Of a stretch of DNA of 64,000 nt, positions 43,283 to 52,830 are shown one piece after another. Source of the DNA: Pontibacter sp. HSC-14F20 (GTDB lineage: Bacteria; Bacteroidota; Bacteroidia; Cytophagales; Hymenobacteraceae); NCBI RefSeq assembly GCF_019599265.1, contig NZ_JAHZTC010000010.1:105074-169073 (forward strand). The letters are read 5' to 3'. The position numbers and the translations under genes are program-made. Each line of letters begins with the position of its first letter. Position 1 is the first letter of the stretch. A model generated the notes under the pieces. It was not told the origin of the DNA, made no database searches, and was given only the letters and a program-made list of their open reading frames with translations.

Positions 43283-43601
43283 TAGCTTCCATATAGGTTT
43301 ATAGTTTGTTTCCTTCTGTTTAGCCCCTGACATTGCTGCAGCAGGGGAGGTTTGAAGCTGCTGAAAAATTTTTATAGCGGTACCTTTTTAGGCAAATTAC
43401 TTAATAGAGCAAATCTATCAAGTAGTTTGCCTTTGATATTAGCTTTAATTTGTCTCTCTCAAAACTATTACCATTATGAATTACAATTAAAGGAGGTAGA
43501 TTTTTGTATTAAAATGAAGAGTAATCGAATACAATAATAGGATATACCTATATTTTAATTATATTTAAGCTGTAATCATTTTGCAGAATTAAATTTTATT
43601 C
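43283..43601. other. AT-rich intergenic region
   Basis: These 319 bases hold no confident gene. A 61-codon plus frame at 43352-43537 starts with TTG and has one hydrophobic stretch, but its composition is that of AT-rich noncoding DNA. The right end should hold the promoter of the CPBP gene. Confidence 0.4.
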
Positions 43602-44996
43602 ATGCTCCATTCCTTTACCCTCCAGCTAAAACAAACTGTCTCCGACATCTGGCTTTTCCTGAAAAACCCGAAAGACCAGCCTGCTGCTGTTAGTAGCCGC
43701 TCCATCAAGTTGCGTATTCTGTTGTATGTGCTTTTGATTGATGTGCTGCTCATGTTTGCTCTGACAGGCATCATCGAGTTAGTAGAAATGATAGGTTGGG
43801 ATACTGGTAACACCCATTCCGTGCTCGAAATGATGCGCTCTTTCCCGGTTTGGGCGTTCCTGCTGCTGGGTGTGTTGGCGGTGCCATTGCTCGAAGAGCT
43901 GATTTTCCGTTATGGCTTGCGGTTTAAAAGTGGCTACATGGCCTTCCTGGCTTTTGTGGTGGTCATTACGCTGGGCAGTTTTGCCTATTCGCTGCTGCCC
44001 CTGGAGGGCGCCATAGGCGTATGGGTTATATTGGGTATGGCACTGGTATTGTACGCACTAAACGGCGACGCAGTAACTAATTTTCTTGAAAAGGTGTGGA
44101 ACAAGGTATACGGTGTGTTCTTTTACCTGGTAGCCTTCGCTTTTGGTCTGATTCACATTGCTAATTTCACCGATTTTGACTACGCATCAGCGGCTGTATT
44201 GCTCATTCCAATACTAATTGCGCCCCAAGTGATAGGGGGTATGCTGATGGGATACATGCGTGTGAAGTACGGATTCCTCTGGGGCTACTTTCTGCATGCG
44301 AGCCACAATGCCTTGTTCTTCGGATTGGCGCTGGCCACGATGAGTAGCTTCGAAAAATTAGATCTTCAAAACGTGAATTATACCTTGCAGGTAGAGGAGT
44401 ACGTGCGCCACGACCAAACAGCTCTTGCCTCTAAATTTATGGGCCCCGACTCAATCGGATTTGAAAACCAAAAGCTACACGATGTTATCCTGGCGCTGCT
44501 GGATAAAGAGGAATCTCTTGTAGAACTTGACAAAAAGCGACATCCGTACACAGCCATAGACCTGCATTTTAAAACCCATGCGGCCTCCAAAGACATAAAG
44601 CAAAACAAGCAACTGGTACTGGAACAACTGCAGGAAGTCTATAAGTTTGATGTTACCTATCGCTTGCAGCAAATGGATGCCTGGGACGTGGCGATTACCG
44701 ACTCCAGCCTGCTGGCAACAAACGCTGTGGCAGACATTGGGAAGTCTACGGTGATGTATAACGAAGAAGGTATCACATGCGAGAACGTGACCTTGGGCGA
44801 ATTGGTAGGCGCTATCGAGAAAAACTTTAAGGTAGGACTAATTGCGAAAAACGATCTCCTGGAGTCGGGTAAGTATAATTTTAAGCTGCCCAAAGGCGAC
44901 TTTGAGCAGGCAAAAGAAGATCTGAAAACAAAATACGGAATCTTGCTACAGTCCAGGATGGAGCTGGCTGACCTGGCGGTGGTTTCTTTTAAGTAG
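43602..44996 (+). CDS. CPBP-family intramembrane protease with C-terminal DUF3738-like domain
   Basis: This 464-residue protein has six to eight transmembrane helices and the CPBP (Abi/CAAX protease) motifs: LLEELIFRYGLR (Glu98, Glu99, Arg103), FGLIHIAN (His185) and FLHASHNALFF (His235). After residue about 255 it is soluble. From about 340 it matches the pattern of the soil-associated DUF3738/TIGR03435 domain (ENVTLGELVGAIEKN, LESGKYNFKLP, LKTKYGILLQS). A membrane protease joined to this domain is uncommon. Possible roles include envelope protein processing. Confidence 0.82.
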   Translation: MLHSFTLQLKQTVSDIWLFLKNPKDQPAAVSSRSIKLRILLYVLLIDVLLMFALTGIIELVEMIGWDTGNTHSVLEMMRSFPVWAFLLLGVLAVPLLEELIFRYGLRFKSGYMAFLAFVVVITLGSFAYSLLPLEGAIGVWVILGMALVLYALNGDAVTNFLEKVWNKVYGVFFYLVAFAFGLIHIANFTDFDYASAAVLLIPILIAPQVIGGMLMGYMRVKYGFLWGYFLHASHNALFFGLALATMSSFEKLDLQNVNYTLQVEEYVRHDQTALASKFMGPDSIGFENQKLHDVILALLDKEESLVELDKKRHPYTAIDLHFKTHAASKDIKQNKQLVLEQLQEVYKFDVTYRLQQMDAWDVAITDSSLLATNAVADIGKSTVMYNEEGITCENVTLGELVGAIEKNFKVGLIAKNDLLESGKYNFKLPKGDFEQAKEDLKTKYGILLQSRMELADLAVVSFK

Positions 44997-45052
44997 CAAA
45001 GAAATCTTTAAAGCAGCCGTTCACAGGTCAGGGAGACAAGTGAGTAGCTGTT

Positions 45053-46126
45053 CTATTTTAGAATGACTTTGATCTGCACAGGGTCCTGCAGCACTTTTAG
45101 ATTCTGCTTCAGCTGCTCCAGTTCATAAGTTAAACCTTCCTTTGCCTGCTTAAATTTCTGGTTCATTTGCTTGGGGCTGCCGCAGAAGCGGTCGTAAAAG
45201 CTGGCGTTGGGACCAGAGATAAAACCGTTGAGTTCTGCCTGCAACTCGCTTAGCTGGTCGTTCAGGATTTTGATGTAGTAAGCTAACTGTTCGTCGGGGA
45301 GCTTGTCGAGTGCCTGGCCTTGCTCCTGCAAAAACTCCATCTGAAGGCGCAGCAGCTCGAAGAAATCGTCGTGGTGGTAGGCTTGTGTCACGCGCTTCAT
45401 GGCTTCTTCTTTCCAGGCACGTTTGGTTTCGTCACGCTCTTTGTCGGGGTGCAGCTGCTTGGCCAGGCCGGTGTACACGCGGCGACTAGCCTTGCTGATG
45501 TTGCTGAGTTCGGCCTTTGCTTTCGCCTCTTTTTCCTGCTGAGCTTTGGTTTTGCGGCCTTTCTGGCGGTTTTGCCTGGCCTGTTCCCGCTCTTCCTCTT
45601 CACGGTCCAGCTGGGCCTGTAGGCGCTCAAATTCATCGAGCTCATCCCAGTTGTCAGGTATAGCTTCTTCCACTTCGGCTATACCTTCCTCCGGAAAATC
45701 ATCCTCCTCAGCCAGGTATGCATCACGCTCGGCGTACGGCACTTCGGCATACCGATCGTGCAGGGCAATTAAGTCTTTTCGCTCGTAGTTTTGGATCAGG
45801 TCAAATGCGATGCTGGCAATCAGTTGGGCAAGTTTTTCTTTCTCCCTGAAGCTGAACAAGGGCAAGGCAAAGGCATCGTCCAGTAAATGGGCTAGCTCCA
45901 CACGTTGTGCTACCTGCTGCATGATGATAGGGCGCAGGTCCTTTTCGATGCGCTTCTGAGCAAGATCCATGCTGTCGCGCCGTGTGGCCAGTTCCTGCTT
46001 CAGCTGTTCTATTTGCGCCACTTTTTTGTTGAACTCCTGCTGCAACTGGCTGAGCTTGCGCTGGTCCGGAGAGGTGATCTGTGGGGTGAGCGAGGGAACA
46101 AGTTTGTCAGACTTAAAAGCAGGCAT
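45053..46126 (-). CDS. Coiled-coil protein with J-like domain
   Basis: This 357-residue protein is largely helical, with a heptad-like stretch (about 22-60) and a long acidic-basic coiled coil (160-205). A J-domain-like helix pair at 212-260 contains the diagnostic HPD (residues 226-228, in LAKQLHPDKERD). J domains stimulate Hsp70 ATPase, so this may be a specialised DnaK partner. The C-terminal 60 residues are again coiled coil. It has no client-binding zinc or glycine-rich region, unlike DnaJ itself. Confidence 0.75.
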   Translation of the reverse strand: MPAFKSDKLVPSLTPQITSPDQRKLSQLQQEFNKKVAQIEQLKQELATRRDSMDLAQKRIEKDLRPIIMQQVAQRVELAHLLDDAFALPLFSFREKEKLAQLIASIAFDLIQNYERKDLIALHDRYAEVPYAERDAYLAEEDDFPEEGIAEVEEAIPDNWDELDEFERLQAQLDREEEEREQARQNRQKGRKTKAQQEKEAKAKAELSNISKASRRVYTGLAKQLHPDKERDETKRAWKEEAMKRVTQAYHHDDFFELLRLQMEFLQEQGQALDKLPDEQLAYYIKILNDQLSELQAELNGFISGPNASFYDRFCGSPKQMNQKFKQAKEGLTYELEQLKQNLKVLQDPVQIKVILK

Positions 46127-46192
46127 AAGCAGGTAATAGGTATAAAGGCAAGGTATAGCACCTGCAATTTACGCATTAGCCGGCGCTATACC

Positions 46193-46822
46193 TTACTGCT
46201 GCGCGTCGAAAGGTATAAAACGGTTGTTCTGTAGCAAGTACAGCGTCGTGCGGTTGCCGTCGAGCACAGATATACCATCGGTTTTAAGGTTGGTGAACTG
46301 CTGCTGACGCGGGTTGCGCACAAGTGAGTCCTGAGGAGCGAGCTTAAGCTGCAGCGTGCTATACCTGCGGTCGTTCAGTTGCTGCGAGGGGTAAGCCGCT
46401 ACTTTCATTTCACGGGCACTCGGTGTGCCGTAATCCAGGAAAGCAAGTATATGAATAGAGTCGTTCTGCAGCACTTGCACAGCATAGTCGGGGTTGCGGT
46501 TGCCGTTCAGGTTACCGCGCAGGTATACCGGATTGTCGACCTGCTGGGTGCGGTTCGACATGGTTTGGTCAGTAAGGACTGCCACCTCTGCCCGCGGCTG
46601 GCGCTGTTGCAACAGAGTGGTCAGCGTGTCGGGAAGCGGGTGCAGAATAGCGCCTTCGTCGGTAGCACGGGCCACGCTGTCGATAGAGGCTTTGGTGTCG
46701 GAGTCGACTTGGCTTTCGATCAGTTCATCATCAGCGGCGCGGTTATAGTTACCGTCGGCGGAGTCGGAGCCGCAGGAGGCGAGGGTCAGCAGAACGGTGA
46801 TGGCTAGTAGGTATCGATTCAT
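46193..46822 (-). CDS. Hypothetical lipoprotein
   Basis: From the ATG at 46822 this 209-residue protein has a lipoprotein signal ending LTLASC (Cys17). The mature protein has an acidic, serine-rich linker to about 50. A more ordered region follows (LYLRGNLNGNRNPDYAVQVLQNDSIHILAFLDYG to FIPFDAQQ) that resembles beta-rich exported domains. Family not recognised. The upstream frame extension to 46885 is unlikely. Confidence 0.6.
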   Translation of the reverse strand: MNRYLLAITVLLTLASCGSDSADGNYNRAADDELIESQVDSDTKASIDSVARATDEGAILHPLPDTLTTLLQQRQPRAEVAVLTDQTMSNRTQQVDNPVYLRGNLNGNRNPDYAVQVLQNDSIHILAFLDYGTPSAREMKVAAYPSQQLNDRRYSTLQLKLAPQDSLVRNPRQQQFTNLKTDGISVLDGNRTTLYLLQNNRFIPFDAQQ

Positions 46823-47044
46823 AGGTATAATCTTCAATTTTAAATAGTTGCTTTGCATACCTGAGCTGCAGGTATAAAGTTGCAATGCATGGTATTGCGG
46901 CAGGTATAAGTGATAGCATGATGTATGAAACTGTGCATTTGCCGAAGCAGTCTTCTCACATAGCCCTCTTTGCTCAAAGCAGGTATAAAGCAGTAAATCA
47001 CTTAACAGAAAAGACGCTTACAGGTATAGCAGGCGCTGAGCGAC

Positions 47045-48802
47045 TTACCGGATCAGCTCCACCTTGCGTTCGCCGATCTGCTGGCGCCACATGGCGTAGT
47101 ACAGGCCTTTTTGCTCCACTAGTTCTGCGTGGTTACCCTGCTCTATTATTTTGCCTTTTTCCAGCACATAAATGGTGTCGGCGTGCATGATGGTGCTGAG
47201 GCGGTGGGCGATGAGGATGGTGATTTGCTCGCGTAAAGCCGATATTTCTTTCACGGTGGCAGTAATCTCCTCTTCAGTAAGCGAGTCGAGGGCGGAGGTG
47301 GCCTCGTCGAAGATGAGCAGACGTGGATTCCGGATGAGGGCGCGGGCAATGGAGAGGCGCTGCTTTTCACCACCCGACATTTTCAGACCACCCTCACCTA
47401 TCTGGGTGTGTATACCTTGCTCGGAGCGGGTGAGCAGGTGGGTGGCCGAGGCCTTCTCCATTGCTCTGATCACTTCCTCATCCGTGGCGTCCGGCTTGAC
47501 ATACTGCAGGTTTTCTTTGATGGTGCCCGAAAACAGGTTCGTTTCCTGCGTCACGAAGCCTAACTGCCGACGCGCTTCGTTCAGCCATATTTCCCTAACG
47601 GGCGTGCCGTTATAGAGAATTTCCCCGCTGGCTGGTAGGTATAGGCCCACCAGTAATTTTACCAAAGTGGATTTCCCTGAACCCGACGGCCCTACGAAAG
47701 CAACGGTGTCACCGGTATTGGCCTCGAAGGAAATACCATCCACGGAGTTCTGCGGCGCTCCCTTATGCCGGAACACTACATCCTCAAAACGGAGTTGCTG
47801 CAGCGGCCCCACATCAATTGCCGATTCAGGCCGGGTCTCGACTGGTTTGTTCATCAGTTCGGCGAAGTTGTGGAGCGAGGCGTCGGCTTCGCGGTAGGTC
47901 AGGATGATGGTGCCCATGTCCTGCAGCGGGCCAAAGATGCTGACTGAAATAAACTGCATCGAGATCAGTTCACCGGTGGTGAGCACATCTCGGAAAATAA
48001 GCCAGAGCAGTGTGAACAAAATGGACTGCCTGAGTAAATTGAGTGCCGTGCCCTGCAGAAAAGAGAGCGTGCGCACTCGCTTGACCTTGGCCATTTCCAG
48101 GGAGAAAATCCATTCGGTGTGCTCACGCAAACGCCGTATTTCGGGGTAGGTCAGTCCCAGGCTTTTTACAAGTTCAATGTTGCGCAGCGACTCCGTAATG
48201 ACGCCTGACATTTTGTTGGTGGCCCGATTGATGGACCGTTGCATGGTTTTGATCTTGGCGCTCAGGATACTGGTAAGTCCCCCGAGCACCACCATCCCGA
48301 TAATGAAAATTGGGACCAGTGCCCAGTGCTTGGTAATGGCGTACCATACCAGAAAACCTACACCCACCAAAGACGAAAAAAGGATGTTGATGAAAGAGTT
48401 GATGAAGCGTTCTGTATCACGGCGCACCCGCTGCAGAATAGAAAGCGTTTCGCCGCTGTTTTGGTCGGCGTATTCCTGATAAGAAAGTTTCAGGGTCTGT
48501 TTAAGACCATCATTGAAAATTTGCACCCCGAATTTCTGCACCACCAGATTGGTGAAATACTCCTGAAAAGCCTTTGCCAGCCGTGAGAGCAAAGCGACGA
48601 CCACTGCCAATAGCATCAGCCAGAGTGCACCTTTCACCCGTTCTTCGCTCGTCATGGTAAAAGGTGGCGTAGCGTATTTGTCGATGATCTTCCCGAAAAT
48701 AATGGGGTCGACCAAAGCCAGTACCTGACTGGTGCCGGCCAGTAAAAGTGAGAGTATAACCAGCCCGCGGTGAGGCTGCAGATAATTCCAGAGTACGCGC
48801 AT
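47045..48802 (-). CDS. ABC exporter half-transporter (MsbA-like)
   Basis: This 585-residue protein has an N-terminal six-helix membrane domain (about 15-310) and a C-terminal ATPase with Walker A GPSGSGKST near 367, Q-loop VTQETNLFSG, signature MSGGEKQR, Walker B LLIFDEATSALD and H-loop IAHRLST. It forms homo- or heterodimers that export lipids, peptides or drugs. No partner gene sits next to it, so a homodimer is likely. The substrate cannot be inferred. Confidence 0.93.
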   Translation of the reverse strand: MRVLWNYLQPHRGLVILSLLLAGTSQVLALVDPIIFGKIIDKYATPPFTMTSEERVKGALWLMLLAVVVALLSRLAKAFQEYFTNLVVQKFGVQIFNDGLKQTLKLSYQEYADQNSGETLSILQRVRRDTERFINSFINILFSSLVGVGFLVWYAITKHWALVPIFIIGMVVLGGLTSILSAKIKTMQRSINRATNKMSGVITESLRNIELVKSLGLTYPEIRRLREHTEWIFSLEMAKVKRVRTLSFLQGTALNLLRQSILFTLLWLIFRDVLTTGELISMQFISVSIFGPLQDMGTIILTYREADASLHNFAELMNKPVETRPESAIDVGPLQQLRFEDVVFRHKGAPQNSVDGISFEANTGDTVAFVGPSGSGKSTLVKLLVGLYLPASGEILYNGTPVREIWLNEARRQLGFVTQETNLFSGTIKENLQYVKPDATDEEVIRAMEKASATHLLTRSEQGIHTQIGEGGLKMSGGEKQRLSIARALIRNPRLLIFDEATSALDSLTEEEITATVKEISALREQITILIAHRLSTIMHADTIYVLEKGKIIEQGNHAELVEQKGLYYAMWRQQIGERKVELIR

Positions 48803-48924
48803 GAAAGATGGTATAAGTTCGGGTTCTCTTCCTACGCGTGTATGCGGCGCAAGTATACAGGTTGCTTATCTTCTACTTGGAGCAGTGTGTTCTGAGATGG
48901 CAGGTATGGCGTTCGGTCGAGAGC

Positions 48925-48956
48925 AAAAAAATGCCCGAAGCATAGCCCCGGGCATT
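48925..48956 (-). terminator. Rho-independent terminator
   Basis: AATGCCCG (48930-48937) pairs with CGGGCATT (48949-48956). T6 follows on the minus strand. It lies 26 bases past the stop of the PepSY-like gene. Confidence 0.8.
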
Positions 48957-48982
48957 CCATTTAATTTTTATGGAATAAGTTG

Positions 48983-49429
48983 TTAGTCCCAATAAGCTGG
49001 GTCTGTTACTTCTTTTCCGTCTTTTGACATCACAATCTTTTTGTCTTTTCCTTTCTGGTCGAGCTCCAACTGATAATAGGTGTTGCCGTCTTTCTCAACC
49101 TGCTCTATGTCATCCACGCGCATACCTTTGTAGTTCTGGCTGACGGCAGTTTGTATATTCTGTGGCAGGTCTTTCTCCATCAGATCACGTCTGGTCATCA
49201 GTATTTTGCCGGATGGGTCGATCATAACAGCGTGGTCGATGCGGTTCACATCAAAATCGGCCTCGTAGTTTTCACCGTGCTTTTCCCACTCAAGGTCGGT
49301 AGCGTTGGCATACTTTTGTGTCAGAGCGCTTTTTACAGCTTCGGGAACATCCTTCTCGGCTACGTCCTGTGCCTGAACAGCTACAGCTGAGCCTATTACG
49401 AAAGCAAATCCTACTAATATCTTTTTCAT
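48983..49429 (-). CDS. PepSY-like secreted protein
   Basis: This 148-residue protein has a signal peptide (1-20, ending VQAQ) and two tandem PepSY-like repeats (about 25-80 and 85-148), each with the pattern W/Y.....Y..D/L......V.M/I..DG. This matches the Bacteroidota periplasmic PepSY-like (PF11396) family, proposed to inhibit peptidases or bind envelope proteins. It is monocistronic, with its own terminator. Confidence 0.83.
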   Translation of the reverse strand: MKKILVGFAFVIGSAVAVQAQDVAEKDVPEAVKSALTQKYANATDLEWEKHGENYEADFDVNRIDHAVMIDPSGKILMTRRDLMEKDLPQNIQTAVSQNYKGMRVDDIEQVEKDGNTYYQLELDQKGKDKKIVMSKDGKEVTDPAYWD

Positions 49430-49534
49430 AACTACTTGTTTTTAAGTTTTAAAAATTGGTATGGTACAAGTATACGGTGCAATTCTGAAGCAAGTCTGAA
49501 GTTTGCAAATTGTTGATATGATAATAATTGTGTC

Positions 49535-50893
49535 TTAAGGTTCGTCGTGGCTTCCGGAGACTACGTGTGAAGGAGTACCATCGGGGTTGATGAGCTGTAC
49601 CTGCTGCCGTGGGTATACGGGTATAATTTTCTTTATATACTCGGGTTTGTTTAACTCCATTGTAATACGTAGCGTGAGCTCGCTTTTCCACCTGCGGCGC
49701 TCGCGTGCCCCTACCAAATAGCGAATAGTAATATTGGTCCAGGATTCATCCATGGAGACAAAGACCTGTGGCTTGTCGGGCACGGTGTCATCCAGGCCGG
49801 CCTGCTGCAATAGCTGCGAGTACAGGGCAGCAGGAGCTTTCATATAATCCCCCAGCAGCTCAAGCGCCACATTTTCGATCACGCGCATGGCAAGCGGCAT
49901 ATCCGACTCGTTGGCTACACCCACATCCAGTTCGTCCCACACAAAGGGGAAGTCGCCGGTCAGGTTGATCACAGTGCCCGTTAAAACTTCGTTGTTGGGG
50001 AAAGTCACGAGTCGGCCTGTAGGTTGCTCGGCCCGCACAAAGCCCGGCTGATAAGGCGCTCCGATTTCCCAAACCGTGGTGGTCAGAAAGTCGATGCGGT
50101 ATACGTCGCCAAAAACCTCGCCTACCCGGATGCGGTCGCCCACCCGGTAGTAACCCTGATACGAATTCATGAGCCAGCCGGTAAAGCTTTCGATGGGTGT
50201 TTGCAGTGACCATGACAGGGCCAAGCCAATCAGGCCGAAAGAGCCAACCAGCGCCCGTATGTCTCCTGCTACCACGCTCAGGGCCACCCCCACCGCCAGC
50301 AGCCACACAGCAATGGAGACCAAAGATATAATAGCGCTTGAACTTTGCCACTTGCCGATTGAGCGTTGCAGAATTGCCCGCAGCACGCGAACGGTTACCC
50401 AGGCTAAAACGAGGGTAAAAAAGGCGATAATTAGTTTAGGCAGATTAAAAATGAAGCCTTCCCAGAGCCCTTGCAGCGCTCCGATTGCTTCTTTTGCGGC
50501 ATCCTTGGAAGAGCCGGTTTTCGCCACCGCGGTCGCTGTAACAGTATCGCCGGGTACCAGGTCCTGCACCGCCACCTCTTCTACTACTGCAACCGTGTCG
50601 GGGTAGTTATCCTGTGCCAGACCTGCCTCGCTTGGAGCAAACAGCATCAAAATCAAACCTGTAATAGCCACGGCCAAAAGCGAGGCTTGCCGGAAATTGC
50701 GTAGCCGGTTCTGAGCTCCTTTCACGGCTGAGCTGCGGGCGCGTTTTCTTTTTCGTAATCTGGTGCGCAGGTTTCTGCGTGTAGGAGTAAAGGTATAGCT
50801 TTGTGGCTGCCCCATACTTTGCGTGCCGGTGCCGGGAGTGGGGAGGCGTATGTTTCGCTTAGAAATTCTTCTGTTTCGATTATAAGAAGGCAT
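49535..50893 (-). CDS. MscS-family mechanosensitive ion channel
   Basis: This 452-residue protein has a long basic N-terminus (1-65), a first helix (68-86), an acidic periplasmic loop, then helices near 150-175, 185-210 and 210-235. The pore helix and beta domain follow (GSFGLIGLALSWSLQTPIESFTGW, then YRVGDRIRVGEVFGDV). A C-terminal domain completes an MscS-type channel that relieves osmotic pressure. The extra basic N-terminal tail is unusual in length. Family identity is clear, gating details are not. Confidence 0.87.
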   Translation of the reverse strand: MPSYNRNRRISKRNIRLPTPGTGTQSMGQPQSYTFTPTRRNLRTRLRKRKRARSSAVKGAQNRLRNFRQASLLAVAITGLILMLFAPSEAGLAQDNYPDTVAVVEEVAVQDLVPGDTVTATAVAKTGSSKDAAKEAIGALQGLWEGFIFNLPKLIIAFFTLVLAWVTVRVLRAILQRSIGKWQSSSAIISLVSIAVWLLAVGVALSVVAGDIRALVGSFGLIGLALSWSLQTPIESFTGWLMNSYQGYYRVGDRIRVGEVFGDVYRIDFLTTTVWEIGAPYQPGFVRAEQPTGRLVTFPNNEVLTGTVINLTGDFPFVWDELDVGVANESDMPLAMRVIENVALELLGDYMKAPAALYSQLLQQAGLDDTVPDKPQVFVSMDESWTNITIRYLVGARERRRWKSELTLRITMELNKPEYIKKIIPVYPRQQVQLINPDGTPSHVVSGSHDEP

Positions 50894-51101
50894 AGGTTCC
50901 GCAGCTTTCTCTTTTTGAGCTTTTCCCTTCTATACGCAAGAAAAGCCGTGGTGCTGCAAAGGAAGGTTTGCGGGCTCCGAAAACCTTTGCTTCGCCTGCA
51001 CAATCCAAAACGGCTAGTATACGTTAGCTAATTGGTTGATAATCTTGTAGTAGAATATTGCTCATTTGCTTATCTTTCCTTCCAAACCAAAATATAACAC
51101 T

Positions 51102-51629
51102 ATGAAAAACCTGAGAATCACAAATGTACTCGCCATGTTGCTCATTGGCATACTCGTTTCATCTACCGCCTGGGCGCAGGATGCGAAGCCTAAAGCAAGT
51201 CCGGCTGCTACTGCCACAGGCAAGGTTGGGAATACCACCATCACTATCAACTACAGCAGTCCGTCTGTAAAGGGCCGCACCATTTGGGGTGAGCTGGTGC
51301 CGTATGGCAAGGTATGGCGTGCAGGTGCAAACGAGGCCACTACCATTACCACCGACCAGGACGTGATGGTGGAAGGTAAAAAGCTGTCCGCCGGTACTTA
51401 CAGTTTCTATACTATACCTGGTGAGGACGAGTGGACTATCATTTTTAACAAAACAAACAAGCAGTGGGGCACACAGTACGACGAGAAGCAGGATGCCCTG
51501 CGCGTGATGGCCAAGCCGCGAAAGGCGTCTTCGATGAGCGAGCGCTTGGTATACGATGTGACCAAAGATGGCATTGTGCTGCGCTGGGAGAACCTGGAAG
51601 TGCCGGTTAAGGTACAGGCAGCGAAGTAA
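51102..51629 (+). CDS. DUF2911 secreted protein
   Basis: From the ATG at 51102 this has 175 residues, with a signal peptide ending AWAQ (1-26). The DUF2911 block follows: ITINYSSPSVKGRTIWG, VPYGKVWRAGANEATTITT and SAGTYSFYTIPGEDEWTIIFNK. DUF2911 proteins are common periplasmic Bacteroidota proteins of unknown function. Monocistronic with a terminator downstream. Confidence 0.9.
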   Translation: MKNLRITNVLAMLLIGILVSSTAWAQDAKPKASPAATATGKVGNTTITINYSSPSVKGRTIWGELVPYGKVWRAGANEATTITTDQDVMVEGKKLSAGTYSFYTIPGEDEWTIIFNKTNKQWGTQYDEKQDALRVMAKPRKASSMSERLVYDVTKDGIVLRWENLEVPVKVQAAK

Positions 51630-51647
51630 AGTCTGATATAAAGCAAG

Positions 51648-51697
51648 AAGCCCTGTTGTGGATTCAGGTATAGCCTGGAAAGCAGCAGGGCTTTTTT
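51648..51697 (+). terminator. Rho-independent terminator
   Basis: AAGCCCTG (51648-51655) pairs with CAGGGCTT (51686-51693) and is followed by T-rich sequence. The 30-base loop holds AGGTATAGC. It ends the DUF2911 gene and may serve the convergent gluQ. Confidence 0.7.
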
Positions 51698-51715
51698 GTG
51701 CCCGCCTGCAAGCGG

Positions 51716-52633
51716 CTATACCTGCGTGATGTGCCGCGGCAGGTCCTGGAGCCGGAACCTGCTGAGGAAACTTTGTGCGTCAGCTATACCTTCGTTGTAC
51801 CAGCCGAGCAGCCCAGCCAGTTTTTGCCAGAGTTGCTGTGAGGTGAGTCCAGACTTGCGCATTTCGGTGAGAGACAATGCATCGTGCGATTTGGAGAGCT
51901 TGTTGCCTTCGCTCACGATAAGCGGGTGGTGTACAAAAGCTGTATTGGTGAAGGCAGTGGCTCTGGTGTGCTGCGCCAGGAAAAGCTGTGCCGCCGTGGA
52001 AAGCATCAGGTCCTCGCCCCGTACGATCAGGTTCACACCCATGGACAGGTCATCCACGATCGAGGCGATCTGGTAGGCAGGTATACCGTCTTTGCGGCGC
52101 ACCACGAAGTCGGGCATCTCAAGGGCCAGCGGCACTGTGCAGTTGCCCAGCAGCTGGTCCTGAAAGGTGATAACCGTGTCGTCAGGTATACGAACGCGCC
52201 AGGCAGCATTGGGTGTATCAAGTGGCAGCTGCTCATCGCGGCAGGTGAGCGGGTAGAGTCCCTGCGGCGACAAGGCCGCTATCTGACTGCGGGAGCAGGG
52301 GCAGGCATACACCATACCTTGCTGCACCAGTTTGTCCAGTTGCGCCTGGTAAGCTGGCAGCCTCAAAAGCTGCGAGTAGTTCTCCTGAAAATCCTGTGGG
52401 TTGCGCGGCCCTTCGTCGTAGTCGAGGCCTATGAAATCGAGCGTGTCGAAAATGTCCTGCAGGTACTCGGGGCGGAAGCGGGCATTGTCGAGGTCGTCGA
52501 TGCGGAGTGCGACTATACCTTGTTGCTTGCGTGCCAGCGCCCAGGTAATGGCAAACGACAGCGCATTGCCCAAGTGCAGGTAGCCGCTGGGGGTCGGGGC
52601 GATGCGGGTTATTATTTGCTGCTTCGTTTCCAC
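51716..52633 (-). CDS. gluQ: Glutamyl-Q tRNA(Asp) synthetase
   Basis: This 305-residue protein is a truncated glutamyl-tRNA synthetase without the anticodon-binding domain. Motifs are APTPSGYLHLGNA (HIGH-type), the zinc ligands in YACPCSRSQIAAL plus later Cys, VRGEDLMLSTAAQLFL and EGNKLSKS (KMSKS-type). It transfers glutamate to queuosine in tRNA(Asp). The frame starts with GTG at 52633, matching the usual N-terminal length for this enzyme. Confidence 0.9.
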   Translation of the reverse strand: METKQQIITRIAPTPSGYLHLGNALSFAITWALARKQQGIVALRIDDLDNARFRPEYLQDIFDTLDFIGLDYDEGPRNPQDFQENYSQLLRLPAYQAQLDKLVQQGMVYACPCSRSQIAALSPQGLYPLTCRDEQLPLDTPNAAWRVRIPDDTVITFQDQLLGNCTVPLALEMPDFVVRRKDGIPAYQIASIVDDLSMGVNLIVRGEDLMLSTAAQLFLAQHTRATAFTNTAFVHHPLIVSEGNKLSKSHDALSLTEMRKSGLTSQQLWQKLAGLLGWYNEGIADAQSFLSRFRLQDLPRHITQV

Positions 52634-52830
52634 AGGTATAGCGCTGGGTTTGATGAGGTCAAAGGTATAGCGGGTATCTTCTAAGTCAAATTTTAAACTG
52701 CTAAAATTATGAAAGATAAGGTGGGGAATTAAGGAATTTCGCTATGTTTGATAATATGCGGAAAAGCGTATGTTTAGGCTTTTGAACGAGTTAGCAGCCA
52801 TAATATGACACTCCAAGACATCTTAAGGTC

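Noticed and set aside
43352..43537. 61-codon plus frame after the methyltransferase gene
   Set aside because: TTG start, AT-rich noncoding composition and no conserved feature.
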